64,000 nt of DNA, from positions 18,118 through 82,117 of the forward strand of contig NZ_BOQL01000050.1 in NCBI RefSeq assembly GCF_018332655.1. Reading direction: 5' to 3'. The position numbers were made by a program, and so were the translations under genes. Below, one piece after another: positions 23,493-32,916 of this stretch (within the stretch, counting starts at the first letter, position 1; the number at the start of each line of letters is the position of its first letter). Source of the DNA: Actinoplanes auranticolor (GTDB taxonomy: Bacteria; Actinomycetota; Actinomycetes; Mycobacteriales; Micromonosporaceae). The notes under the pieces were generated by a model. It did not search any database. It saw only the letters and a program-made list of their open reading frames with translations, and was not told where the DNA came from.

Positions 23493-26400
23493 CCTGCTCG
23501 ACGTCCTTCCGACAAGATCCCGAAGACGGTCTGGTCCGGCCCGCCGCGCAGGGCGGCGACAAACGTGGCGATCTGCAGCCGGCCCGAGGCGAACACCAGC
23601 CATCCCGGCTGATGCGCCGGCAGCACCGTCAGCGGCGCCGTCGGCGGCTGCCCGGCCTTCTGCAGGCACTCCAGCGCCACCCAGATCCGGGTGCCGGTGA
23701 CATCGAGGCCCGGCCCGTCAGCGAGCTGGGCCAGCAGGGCGGCGTTCGTGCCGAGCAATCCCCGCCATTCGGTCAGCGACCGTTCAGTGACCGTTTCGAT
23801 GTCGGCGCCTACGGCGCCGGTGCCGAGCACGCAGAGGGTGACCCCGGCACCGTGCGCCATGGAGACCGTGCCACCGTCGATCTCGGGGCGCCCGTCCGTG
23901 CGGTGCCGCACGGGCGTCACCTGCCCGGTGAGCCGGGAAAGTGCCCGGGCTGAGCGGGATCGCCTCGTCTCGACGTACGACAGCGGCCGCTGCGGGTCGG
24001 CCACCTCGTCCGGCTCCACGGCCACCTGCGCGCTGCCACCGGTGAGCTGCCCGCCGACGCGTTCCAGATAGGTGCCGAGCAGGGGTGCTGCCCACCGGCC
24101 GGAGCCGTCGTTCTTGCGCACGGCCCGCAGTGTGAGTCCTTCCCACCGCTCGACGACCTGACCGTCGGCGTCGCGGACCGCGATGTCATAGACGTAGGTG
24201 TCGCCGTCCTGCAGCCGCTCGCTCGCGCAATAGCGCAACTCACCGGTGCCCGAAATCGCCGCTCCGCCCGGATACACCCGCTCGATGCCCGAGGGCAGCA
24301 GCGTGGCGTGCGGGACGCAGACCTGGTTGCCGTGCATCAGCGCGTCCCGTACCCCAGGGTCGCCGAGCAGCAGCCGGTCGGGCAGGTAGCCGGCGAACCA
24401 GCCTGCCGGACCCAGCTGCACGGTCGCGTCCACCTCGCGGGCGGCGGCCCGGTGGTAACGACGCAACCGCTGGAACCGCCCGCCCTGGAACAGGATGTCG
24501 CCGTACAGCTCGGTCTGCGGGTCCAGCGGCACCTCCGGGAGCTGTTCCACGGCCTGCTCGGGCGGGCCCTGCGGGACCTTCTCGGCGACGAAGCACAGCC
24601 GGGCCCGGAAGTGGTCGGCGGCGTACGCGGTCTCCTCGCTGCGGATGACGACCTCGACGGTGTTGGTATCGGTGACCACCGCGGCGATGCGGATTCGCGT
24701 TGAACCGTCCGGCGCCACCGCGATCGGGCGCAGGAACTCCGCGTCCTCGATGACCGGGGCCTGGTGCTGACCGGTGACCGCGGCAGCCACCTGGGCCATG
24801 GCCTCCATGCCCATGACCGCCGGGAACAGCAGGCTGCCGTCGAGCAGGTGGTCGCCGAGATACGGGTCGGTGCCGACACTGAGCTCGGTCTCGGTCACCA
24901 GTTCCACGCCGGGGTAACTGACCAGCGGTTGCTGCACGAAGCGCAGCATCGGCAGCTCGGGCCGAGCATATCGAATTGTGTCGATGCCTGAGGTGCGCCC
25001 GCTGATCACCACCACCGGCGGCGCGTCGGCGTCGCCGAGCAGCCGGCGCAGCACGTCGACGCCCTGGGCCGGGGTGATCGGGGTGATGCCCTCCCGGGTC
25101 AGGTTCTCGATGACCGACAGCCGCTCACCCATACCGACGCCCGACCACACCGACCACTCCAGGCACAGGCTGCGGCACCCGGGGTGACGTTCGCCGAACT
25201 CGCGGGTGAGCCCCGCCATCCAGTCGTTGGCGACGGCGTAGTGTGCCTCGCCGCGCAGCCCGGAGCGGCCGATGATGCTGCCCAGGCTGACCAGCAGTCG
25301 CAGCTGCTGCGGGTCGAGCACGTCGAGCACGTTGCGCAGACCGTCGACCTTCGGGGCGAAGGTGCGGCGCAGTTCGTCGGTGCGCAGGCTCGGCAGCCCG
25401 GCCGGCTCGTTGCGGCCGGCGCCGTGCAGCACTGCGGTGATCGGGCCCAGCTGAGCGCTGAGCTCTGCCACCGCGCCGGCGAGCCGTGCCCGGTCGGTGA
25501 CGTCGGCCCGCGCGTAGCGCACTGTCGCGCCGTGGCGGGCCATCCGCTCCAGGTTGGCGGCCAGCTCCGGATCATGATCAGGGTCCGAGCGGCCGAGCAC
25601 CGCGATCTTCGCGCCGGTGTCCACGGCGATGGCCAGAGCGCACTCGGCGGTGATGCCTTTGCCGCCACCGGTGACCAGGAGAACGTCGGTGGGCTCGAGT
25701 GGCGTGGCCGCTCGCGACGCGCGATACGGCATGGCTCGCAGCGTCGGCACCCGGCGCACGCCGTCTGCGTCGTAGACTGCCTCGACGAAGTCCCGGGTGG
25801 CGCGCACCTCGTTCACCACGCGCGTGACCGCGTCAGCAGTCGGCGGGGTGTGCACGATCGTGACGCGCGTCCCAGGGCTCTCCAGGCGCAGTGTTTTCGC
25901 CAGCCCGGCCGCGCCGCGGCCGTGTTCGACGAGCACGAAGCGCTCCCCCGCGCCCCCGGTCATGGCCTCCTGAGCTCCGCGCAGCGCGAACTCCAGATGC
26001 TCCTCCTCGCACTCGGCCGGCAGGCAGACGAGCACGCCCGCGCCGATGCCGGCGTTCTCCAGCCGGTGTCGCAGCTCCTCGGCGAACGGGTGGCCGGGAT
26101 CGCTGTAGAGCCGCCACCGGCCACTGACGCCGCTCTCGTCGCCGCTGCCGGCCAGCAGGCGCGGATCCAGATCGACCGTCCAGGCCCGGGCCCAGCTGCT
26201 CGCGCCCGCCACGGTGTCCGTGACGTCGAGGGTGCCTGCCGCCGCGGCGGCCCGCAGCCCGTCGAGGGTGTCGGCGAGTTCACGCACCGAAGCGGTGGCG
26301 AAGTTCAGCGGCGTACTGGCGGGCGGGATGCCGAGCCGGGCCGCCACCTCGTTGACGATCGAGCCCACCGTGATCGAGCTCAGATGCAGCTCGTCCAGCA

Positions 26401-29320
26401 GCATGCTGTCCTCGCGGACCATCTCCACGGGTAGCTCGGCGCGGGCCGCCGCGAGTCGCCGCAGCAGGTCGGCGGTCGACTCGACGACCTGTGCGTCGTC
26501 CGCCGCCACCGAATCAGCCGCCGTGTCCGCCGGGCCCGGGCCGGCGGTCGTGCCCACCGGCGCCGACCAGGCGCCCTGGCCGACACCACCGAGCACGTCC
26601 ACCCTGGGGGCGCTCTCGCAGGGGTTGCCGAGCACGTCGAGCTCCTGGTCGACCTGCACCGCGCGGACCAGCCGGTCGTCGAAGAGCACGTCGGGCAGGC
26701 CGGCGGCCCCGCGTACGAACGCGGCGGCGACCACCCGCAGCAGGCTGCGCAGCGACTCGTCATCGGTGTCCAGTGACACCGCGGGTACACCCGTCGCGGC
26801 CTCGGCCAGCCGGGAGAGGACCTGGCCGGGGCCGACTTCGACGAACATGTCGACGTCGGCGGCGGCCGCAGTCACGGCCTGGTGGAAGAGCACCGGCTGG
26901 GTGATCTGGCGACGGAGCAGATCACCCAGGTCGGTACCGGCCTGAAGGTCGGTGCCGGTGACCGTGGAGATCACCCGCCGGTCGAGGTGACCGAACGTGA
27001 TGTCGGCCAGTGCCGCGGCGAACTGGCCGGCGGCCGGGGCCATCAGCGGCGAATGGAAGGCGTCCGAGACCGCGAGCGGTACGGCGCGCAGCATGGCATG
27101 AGTGGCGCGACGGCAGACCTCCTGCACGGCGTCCTCCGGCCCTGCGACGACGGTTTGCGCGGGACCGTTGTAGCCGCTGATGACCGCGGGTAGTTCCGCG
27201 ATCAGTGACTCCACCACCTCCGGTGGGGCCGCGATGCCGGCCATCGTGCCGGACGCGGCGTGCCGGCTCATCACCTGGCCACGCCGGGTGGCGACGCGCA
27301 GCAGCGTGTCGTCGTCCATCGCGCCGGCCCAGCGGAGTGCGGTGAGCTCGCCGAGGCTGTGACCGATCGCGACCGTGCCGGAGAGCCCCAGCAGATCCAG
27401 CGTGCGCAGTCCGGCCACCGAACCCGTGGTGATCCGCGGCTGGGCGACCTCGGTGGCGACCACGTCGCCGCGAGTGGGCAGCCGGGCAGCGGCGTAGACG
27501 TCGCGGACCTCGGTGAAGCGGCGGGCCAGGACACCGCCGCTGATGCCGGTGCCGGAACCCTGGCCGGGGAAGAGCAGCCCCAGCCGGCCCGGCCGGGTGA
27601 CGTGACCGAGGAAGACGGGTCCGTCACCGCCGAGCAGGCTGTACTGTCCGGCGTCGAGCAGCTCGCAGATGCGGCGTAGCCGGGCTTCGGCGTCCTCCGG
27701 GGAGGTGACCACCGCTGCCGCCCGGAACGGCCGGTCGCCGGTCTGCCGGCGCAGCGCGTCGGCGAGGTCGCCGAGCTGGGCGAAGGAGACCCGTCCCACG
27801 GCGTCGGCAAGCCGGCTCACCTTGTCCCGTACGGCCGGCCAGCTGTCTCCGTCGAAGGCCAGCAGCTCGGCGTCCTGGATGGAGCCGGTCAGCGCCGTGG
27901 TCCGGGCGTCCAGACCTGCGCGCCGTGTGGGCTGTGCGTTCTCCACCACGACGTGGGTGTTGATGCCGCCGAACCCCATGGCGGTGATACCCGCGCGGAC
28001 CGGTTGGTCGGCCGGCCAGGCCTCGGCGTGGCGCAGCACCCGCAGCACGGCGTCGTCCGCGGTCAGCAGCTCCAACGGGTCGGGACAGCCCACGGCCGGC
28101 GGGAGCACTTCGTGGTGCACCGCCAGCACCGCCTTGATGAATCCGGCAACCCCGGCCGCGGCCTTGGTGTGCCCGATCATCGCCTTGACGGAGCTGATCG
28201 CTGCCGGGCCGGTGTTCGGCTCGGCGGCGCGTCGTGCGTCCGCCAGCGCCGCCAGTTCGGTGGCGTCCCCAACCTTGGTGCCGGTGCCGTGCCCTTCGAA
28301 CAGGGCGACCGTGTCGATCGAGAAGCCGGCGCGCTCGTAGGCGCGGCGCAGTGCCAACCGGTAGCCGTCGACCTCGGGCCGGGTGATGCCACCCTTGCCA
28401 TCCGACGAGATGCCCCAGCCGGCGATCGTGGCGTACACGCGGTGCCCTGCGGCGCGGGCCTCGTCCTCGCGCATCAGCACGACCATGCCGCAGCCCTCGC
28501 CCGGCCAGAAGCCGCTGGACTTGCGGTCGTAAACGCGCATCTCCCCGGTGGCCAGCGCACCGGTCTTGGCGAAGCCCACCGTTTCCAGCGGATCGATGGA
28601 CAGGTCCACACCGCCCGCGACCGCCACGTCGACGTCGTCGTCGGCCAGGGCGCGGCAGGCGGTGATGATGGACAGCAGCGACGACGAGCAGGCGCCGTCC
28701 ACGCTGTATCCGCCGCCCTTGAGGTCGAAGTAGTTGCAGATCCGCCCGGCGATGGTGTTGGACAGCGCGCCGGCCAGTGAGTCCTCGTCGACCGGCGGGA
28801 ACGGCGCCTTGAAATCGGCCTCCAGCCGGTCCAGGAACTCCGCGAGGCGATCCTCTTCCCACTTCTGTTCGGTCAGCGCGGCCGCCACGGTGCGCCGCAC
28901 GTACGGCCAGCGCAGCCGCAGCTGCCCGGCGCGGGAGAACTCGCCGGTGAGGCTGTTGCCCACGATCACGGCGGTACGTTCGTGCGGCAGGCCGGCCGCC
29001 ATCGGGAAGCCCGCGTCGGCGAATGCCGCCGCGGCCACCTCCAGCGCCAGCCAATGGGTGAGATCCGTGGCCCGGTAGGTGCTGCCGGCGACCTTGTACG
29101 CCACCCGGTCGAACGTCCAGCCCTCGAGCACGGCGGCGTTGCGGGCGTAGAACCGATCCGGAGCCGTGGGATCGGGCGACCAGTAGTCAGCGAGCCGCAT
29201 GCGCTGGTCGGGTAGCCGCCGGAAAGCGCGGCGCCCGGCGAGGGCGTTCTCCCACAACTCCCTGGGCGACGTCGCGTCCGGATATCGGCAGGCCATGCCG
29301 ACAACGGCGATCCTCGTCAT
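23489..29320 (-). CDS. pksE: Enediyne polyketide synthase PKSE (KS-AT-ACP-KR-DH-PPTase)
   Basis: 1943 residues. KS: active-site Cys211 in DGACSSSL, His344 in EGHGTGT and His384 in IGHTKAAAG. AT: Ser655 in GHSLGE. ACP: phosphopantetheine Ser at 981/982 in LDELHLSSITV. KR: glycine motif LLVTGGGKGIT near 1214-1224, with Tyr1361 and Asn1365. DH: His1491 of the HxxxGxxxxP motif ending at Pro1500. The C-terminal ~150 residues are the PKSE-specific phosphopantetheinyl transferase (GADIETV and WVALECLQKAG). Length and domain order match the iterative enediyne PKSs, which make a conjugated polyene from malonyl units. ATG 29320 fits the family N-terminus MTRIAVVGMACRYPDA; an ATG six codons earlier is possible. 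Confidence 0.97.
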   Translation of the reverse strand: MTRIAVVGMACRYPDATSPRELWENALAGRRAFRRLPDQRMRLADYWSPDPTAPDRFYARNAAVLEGWTFDRVAYKVAGSTYRATDLTHWLALEVAAAAFADAGFPMAAGLPHERTAVIVGNSLTGEFSRAGQLRLRWPYVRRTVAAALTEQKWEEDRLAEFLDRLEADFKAPFPPVDEDSLAGALSNTIAGRICNYFDLKGGGYSVDGACSSSLLSIITACRALADDDVDVAVAGGVDLSIDPLETVGFAKTGALATGEMRVYDRKSSGFWPGEGCGMVVLMREDEARAAGHRVYATIAGWGISSDGKGGITRPEVDGYRLALRRAYERAGFSIDTVALFEGHGTGTKVGDATELAALADARRAAEPNTGPAAISSVKAMIGHTKAAAGVAGFIKAVLAVHHEVLPPAVGCPDPLELLTADDAVLRVLRHAEAWPADQPVRAGITAMGFGGINTHVVVENAQPTRRAGLDARTTALTGSIQDAELLAFDGDSWPAVRDKVSRLADAVGRVSFAQLGDLADALRRQTGDRPFRAAAVVTSPEDAEARLRRICELLDAGQYSLLGGDGPVFLGHVTRPGRLGLLFPGQGSGTGISGGVLARRFTEVRDVYAAARLPTRGDVVATEVAQPRITTGSVAGLRTLDLLGLSGTVAIGHSLGELTALRWAGAMDDDTLLRVATRRGQVMSRHAASGTMAGIAAPPEVVESLIAELPAVISGYNGPAQTVVAGPEDAVQEVCRRATHAMLRAVPLAVSDAFHSPLMAPAAGQFAAALADITFGHLDRRVISTVTGTDLQAGTDLGDLLRRQITQPVLFHQAVTAAAADVDMFVEVGPGQVLSRLAEAATGVPAVSLDTDDESLRSLLRVVAAAFVRGAAGLPDVLFDDRLVRAVQVDQELDVLGNPCESAPRVDVLGGVGQGAWSAPVGTTAGPGPADTAADSVAADDAQVVESTADLLRRLAAARAELPVEMVREDSMLLDELHLSSITVGSIVNEVAARLGIPPASTPLNFATASVRELADTLDGLRAAAAAGTLDVTDTVAGASSWARAWTVDLDPRLLAGSGDESGVSGRWRLYSDPGHPFAEELRHRLENAGIGAGVLVCLPAECEEEHLEFALRGAQEAMTGGAGERFVLVEHGRGAAGLAKTLRLESPGTRVTIVHTPPTADAVTRVVNEVRATRDFVEAVYDADGVRRVPTLRAMPYRASRAATPLEPTDVLLVTGGGKGITAECALAIAVDTGAKIAVLGRSDPDHDPELAANLERMARHGATVRYARADVTDRARLAGAVAELSAQLGPITAVLHGAGRNEPAGLPSLRTDELRRTFAPKVDGLRNVLDVLDPQQLRLLVSLGSIIGRSGLRGEAHYAVANDWMAGLTREFGERHPGCRSLCLEWSVWSGVGMGERLSVIENLTREGITPITPAQGVDVLRRLLGDADAPPVVVISGRTSGIDTIRYARPELPMLRFVQQPLVSYPGVELVTETELSVGTDPYLGDHLLDGSLLFPAVMGMEAMAQVAAAVTGQHQAPVIEDAEFLRPIAVAPDGSTRIRIAAVVTDTNTVEVVIRSEETAYAADHFRARLCFVAEKVPQGPPEQAVEQLPEVPLDPQTELYGDILFQGGRFQRLRRYHRAAAREVDATVQLGPAGWFAGYLPDRLLLGDPGVRDALMHGNQVCVPHATLLPSGIERVYPGGAAISGTGELRYCASERLQDGDTYVYDIAVRDADGQVVERWEGLTLRAVRKNDGSGRWAAPLLGTYLERVGGQLTGGSAQVAVEPDEVADPQRPLSYVETRRSRSARALSRLTGQVTPVRHRTDGRPEIDGGTVSMAHGAGVTLCVLGTGAVGADIETVTERSLTEWRGLLGTNAALLAQLADGPGLDVTGTRIWVALECLQKAGQPPTAPLTVLPAHQPGWLVFASGRLQIATFVAALRGGPDQTVFGILSEGRRAG

Positions 29321-29388
29321 ATGTCCCCGAGCCTCCATATCGTTCTCGAGCTCGCAGCCGCGGTCGTGCGGAAGCGAGCAGCGCGGTT

Positions 29389-30351
29389 TCAGCGCACGCC
29401 GCCGAACTCGCGGCGGATCCGCCGTCGCCAGAGCTCGTACGCGGGCATCTCGTTGTCCTCATCGGTGGCCGGCCGGGTCATGTCGCAGATCGCGGCAGCC
29501 TCGACCGCCGACATTCCGCACAGCACCTGGGTGCCCAGGTCGTTGTGCGCGACGATCAGGCCCGCCCGGGCGCGCGCCGACGCGGCGAACGCGGAGCCCT
29601 GCGACAGGTGCGGCTGGTACTGCTCCGAGCGCCGCAACAGGTCGTGCAGTTCGCCGCGGTCGGCGCCGCCGGCATAGGTGGCCGCGAGCCCCACTCCGCT
29701 GTAGAGATCCGGCCGGCGTTCGGCGGGAAACGCCTCGATCAACCGGTGCACGTGTTCCACCGACGTTCCGCCCACGAACCACAGCGCGCGGCCGATGCCC
29801 TGGTCGATGCCGCGGTTCGCGTACGGGTGCGTATCACCCAGCGGATACGGGAAGTCTGTCTCGCGGTACTGCTCGTGCACGTATCGCTGGGTGCGGAAGT
29901 ACGCCTGGTGGAAGCCGTAGCCGTCCATCACGAGCCAGTGCAGCAGCGGGTCGGGTGCGTACAGCGACGCCCACCGGAATCGGGGCAGGCGCGCCATGGC
30001 CCAGCCGACGCCGACGTACGCCATGTAGACGTGCCGGTCGCCGGCGCCGTCGAGCAGCTGCCGTACCAGGCCACCGCCGAAGGGCAACGCGTCGCGGACG
30101 GCGAATCCCATGGCGGCGCCCTCATAGGCGAAACCGCGGAACCGGGTCGCCACGGTGTCCAACCCGGGCTCCGCGTCGGCGGCCGTGCGGGCCTCGGCCG
30201 CTCGGGCGTACCCGCCGACGAAGCTGGCGCCGATCGTCTCCAGAAGGTCGCAGGCGGCCGGGTTCTTCACGTGGAAACCCCGCACCGCCATCTTGGTGTC
30301 GGACACGTTCGGCGTGAGCACCCGCCGCCGTACCTTCGCAATCAACCCCAT
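29389..30351 (-). CDS. DUF1702 enediyne protein (E3/UnbL family), copy 1
   Basis: 320 residues of DUF1702, the family of UnbL/E3, which is fixed in enediyne cassettes but biochemically undefined. Landmarks: FRGFAYEGAAMGFAVRDAL, YVGVGWAMARLPRFRW, VMDGYGFHQAYFRTQRYV, GIDQGIGRALWFVGG, YSGVGLAATYAGG and the C-terminal MPAYELWRRRIRREF. No signal peptide or membrane segment. ATG 30351 overlaps the stop of copy 2 as TGATG; the longer open frame continuing upstream is a reading-frame artefact. It lies directly upstream of PKSE (69-base gap). Confidence 0.9.
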   Translation of the reverse strand: MGLIAKVRRRVLTPNVSDTKMAVRGFHVKNPAACDLLETIGASFVGGYARAAEARTAADAEPGLDTVATRFRGFAYEGAAMGFAVRDALPFGGGLVRQLLDGAGDRHVYMAYVGVGWAMARLPRFRWASLYAPDPLLHWLVMDGYGFHQAYFRTQRYVHEQYRETDFPYPLGDTHPYANRGIDQGIGRALWFVGGTSVEHVHRLIEAFPAERRPDLYSGVGLAATYAGGADRGELHDLLRRSEQYQPHLSQGSAFAASARARAGLIVAHNDLGTQVLCGMSAVEAAAICDMTRPATDEDNEMPAYELWRRRIRREFGGVR

Positions 30352-31364
30352 CAGTAAGGCTCCTCGTCGTGTGATGTCGCCGTCGGAACGTGCAGACGCG
30401 TGCGGATCAGTCGCCGCCACACCTCGTAGGCCGGCACGTCGGGACCCTCCGCCGCCAGACCACCGACCGCTACGTCGTCGGCCAGCGCGGACGCCGCGTC
30501 GACGCTCAGCCCGGCCAGCGCACTCACGGCAGCGTGGGTGTGCTCGGGGACGGTGCCGGAAAAGGTCCGGGCACGGGCAGCGAAGACCGCGCCCTGCCCG
30601 GCGGCGGCCGCGTGCGACCCGGCGGCGTGCCGCATGGCCGTCAGCCCCGTGAGGTCGCTGCCCCCGGCGAAGGTCGCCGCCAGGCCGACGCCGCTCCACA
30701 GGTCCTCGCGACGGTCGCCGGGGAAACGAGCGACTGCGGCAGCGACCGCAGCCGGTGCCGCACCGTGGATGAACCACAGCGCACGGCCGATGCCCTGGTC
30801 GACCGCACGCAGGAAGTAGCCGGGTGCGCCTTCCCAGGGGTACGGCCGGGGCCGGTGCTGGGCGTCGACCCAGCGCGGCGTGTCGAAGTAGGCACGGTCG
30901 AAGCCGTAACCGTCGACGGCCAGCCAGCTCATCGTCGGGTAGTACGGGGTCCCGCCGAGATCGGGCAGCACACCGCGCCACAGCACCCGCGGCAGCCGGG
31001 CCATGGCGAAGCCGATCCCGATGTAGTTGAGGAACGTGTGCGGCACACCGGGCCCCGTCAGCAGCGCCTGCGCGCGGCGGCCACGTCCGCCGGCCATCGC
31101 GTCGCGGACCGTCAGGGCCATGGTGGCGCCCTCGTAGCCGAAGCCGCGCACCCCGGCCTCCAGCAGGTCGAGCCGGCGCTCCAGTTCGTGCTGGCCGCGG
31201 GTCTCGATCCCCCACTCGAAGCCGCACACGACGGCCTGCGGAATCCGTTCGAGGGCGGTCACCGTGGGAGAGGGCGCCACCGGGAACTTCCTCGCGGCGA
31301 AACCGACTGCCTCGAATGCGGGCGTCAGCGCCAGCCTGCGTAAGGATCCGACAACCGTGGGCAT
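30351..31364 (-). CDS. DUF1702 enediyne protein (E3/UnbL family), copy 2
   Basis: 337 residues, clearly homologous along its length to copy 1 (shared patterns RGFGYEGATMALTVRDAM, FAMARLPRVLWRG, VDGYGFDRAYFDTPRWV, VDQGIGRALWFIHG, WSGVGLAATFAGG, VPAYEVWRRLIRT). Which copy is the true E3 orthologue cannot be told here. ATG 31364 has GAGG seven bases upstream. First gene of the long core operon DUF1702-DUF1702-PKSE-E10-flavin reductase-P450. Two adjacent copies suggest a hetero-oligomer or divided roles. Confidence 0.9.
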   Translation of the reverse strand: MPTVVGSLRRLALTPAFEAVGFAARKFPVAPSPTVTALERIPQAVVCGFEWGIETRGQHELERRLDLLEAGVRGFGYEGATMALTVRDAMAGGRGRRAQALLTGPGVPHTFLNYIGIGFAMARLPRVLWRGVLPDLGGTPYYPTMSWLAVDGYGFDRAYFDTPRWVDAQHRPRPYPWEGAPGYFLRAVDQGIGRALWFIHGAAPAAVAAAVARFPGDRREDLWSGVGLAATFAGGSDLTGLTAMRHAAGSHAAAAGQGAVFAARARTFSGTVPEHTHAAVSALAGLSVDAASALADDVAVGGLAAEGPDVPAYEVWRRLIRTRLHVPTATSHDEEPY

Positions 31365-31517
31365 CGACCAACCTCACCGAGTAGGGCATCACCACGGGTC
31401 CGCGGCCGTTTCATCGTGTGGCAACCCGGTCGGCGAATCTTCTCCATCCGTGCGTAGTGCAGCCCCGGCGCACTGTGAGAGAGGACGCCGAATCGGCGTC
31501 CTGGGCACGCTGACGCC
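31365..31517. promoter_or_regulatory. Divergent promoter of the core operon, with a 9-bp inverted repeat
   Basis: 153 bases separate the first core-operon gene (minus) from the plus-strand oxidative operon. An inverted repeat AGGACGCCGaatCGGCGTCCT at 31482-31502 lies 15 bases before the ATG at 31518, where no normal ribosome binding site is visible. It is either an operator shared by both operons or a leader hairpin. Confidence 0.5.
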
Positions 31518-32318
31518 ATGACCGACAAGACGACTGTGTTCGACGATCTGGCCGCCGACAGCGCAGAGCTGACCAGCCTGATGGCGGATCTGACACCCGC
31601 GGGCTGGGCCGAGCCCACCCCGGCGCCGGGCTGGACGATCCGCCACCAGGTGGCCCATCTGTGCGCGGTCTTCCGCATGGCGGCCACCGCAGCCGCGAGC
31701 CCGCAGGCCTTCCGCGACTCGATGGCGCACCTCGGACCGGACTTCAATGCCAACGTGAGCGCCGCACTGCAGCGTTTCCTCGACGAGCCCGACGCCCTGC
31801 TCAACCGCTGGCGGGTGGAGTCGGCGGCGGCCGTGCAGGCACTCGCGGCCGTACCCGCGGACAGCGTCGTACCGTGGCTGGTCCGCCCACTGCCGGCCCG
31901 CGTCCTGGCCGCCGCCGGGATGATGGAGATCTTCGCCCACGGCCAGGACATCGCCGACGCGCTCGGCGTCACCCGCCGGCACACCGACCGGTTGCGGCAC
32001 ATCGCCGAGTTCGCCGCGCTCACCTGGGACTTCGGCTATCACGCGCGGGGTCTGCTGGTGCCGGCGGCCGGCCCACGCTTCGAACTGCTGGCGCCCTCCG
32101 GCGACCGCTGGGTCATCGGCGCCGACGACGCCGAGACGATCACCGGCGAGGCCGTCGACCTGTGCCTGCTGGTGACTCGCCGCCGACACCGCGACGACCT
32201 GGGACTGTTCGCGTCCGGCCCGCTCGCGGAGCACTGGCTCAGCGTGGCCCAGGCCTATCGCGGCCCGGCCGGCGAGGGCCGCCGCCCCGGCCAGTTCGCC
32301 GCGGCCGCCGGCCGCTGA
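31518..32318 (+). CDS. DinB-like/TIGR03084 metal-binding protein
   Basis: 266 residues. The N-terminal four-helix region carries the mycothiol-dependent maleylpyruvate isomerase/DinB pattern WAEPTPAPGWTIRHQVAHLCAVF, a late EIFAHGQDIADALG helix with a conserved His, and a C-terminal SCP2-like ~100 residues. This matches the TIGR03084 type of uncharacterised actinobacterial proteins; members of the wider family bind a metal through three His and often use mycothiol. ATG 31518 is unambiguous but has a hairpin rather than a clear ribosome binding site upstream. First gene of a five-gene operon. Confidence 0.75.
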   Translation: MTDKTTVFDDLAADSAELTSLMADLTPAGWAEPTPAPGWTIRHQVAHLCAVFRMAATAAASPQAFRDSMAHLGPDFNANVSAALQRFLDEPDALLNRWRVESAAAVQALAAVPADSVVPWLVRPLPARVLAAAGMMEIFAHGQDIADALGVTRRHTDRLRHIAEFAALTWDFGYHARGLLVPAAGPRFELLAPSGDRWVIGADDAETITGEAVDLCLLVTRRRHRDDLGLFASGPLAEHWLSVAQAYRGPAGEGRRPGQFAAAAGR

Positions 32319-32349
32319 CCTACCCGTTTCCGGAGGAAGGAGACCTGCC

Positions 32350-32916
32350 ATGGACGACGACCGACCGGTCGACTCGGTACCGACACAGACCCTGGAGGCG
32401 TTCGCCGACACCATCATCCCCGGTGCACAGCGGTTCCCCGGTGACCGCGCGATCAGCGGGGTCACCGCGGAGGACGGCGCGGTGGCTGCCGGCGCGCTGG
32501 CTGTCCTCGCCGATCCTGCGCTGGGCCTGGCCGATGCGCTCAACGGGATGGCCGGCCTGCTCAACATGCACGCCGGGGACTACGCCCGCAAGCATGACGT
32601 GCGCCTCGACCCGACGGTCCCGGCATTCGTCGCGCTGTCGTTCGACGAGCGCACCGCCCTGGTGCAGGACCTGACCGATCCCGGGCACCCTGAGCGCGAG
32701 GTGTGGTTCGGCGCGGCCCTGTTCTGCACGATGGCCTTCGACAGCGCACCGCACCTGTCCACGACCGACGCCCTCGCGCAGGGCCATCCCGGCCTTTCGC
32801 TGATCGGGTTCGCGGCCCCCGAGCCCGACGGGCTCTGGCGGTTCCCGCGGTTCTCCTACGAGCGGGCGCTGGCCGACCCGCACCCCGACACCACCTCCAC
32901 CGGGAGCCCGGCATGA
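32350..32916 (+). CDS. DUF5987-type small subunit of a GMC oxidoreductase
   Basis: 188 residues, recognised as a DUF5987-like protein, comparable to gluconate dehydrogenase subunit 3: LEAFADTIIPGAQRFPGD at the N-terminus and WFGAALFCTMAFDSAPHLSTT later. Such proteins sit immediately upstream of GMC oxidoreductases as partners. No clear Tat signal is seen. ATG 32350 follows AAGGAGA, and the stop overlaps the GMC start by four bases (ATGA), implying equal production. Confidence 0.75.
   Translation: MDDDRPVDSVPTQTLEAFADTIIPGAQRFPGDRAISGVTAEDGAVAAGALAVLADPALGLADALNGMAGLLNMHAGDYARKHDVRLDPTVPAFVALSFDERTALVQDLTDPGHPEREVWFGAALFCTMAFDSAPHLSTTDALAQGHPGLSLIGFAAPEPDGLWRFPRFSYERALADPHPDTTSTGSPA

Noticed and set aside
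31365..31395. Upstream extension joining the two DUF1702 genes into one long frame
   Set aside because: The second gene's own start (ATG 30351) overlaps the stop of the first; the extension lacks DUF1702 similarity and crosses the other gene in a different frame.
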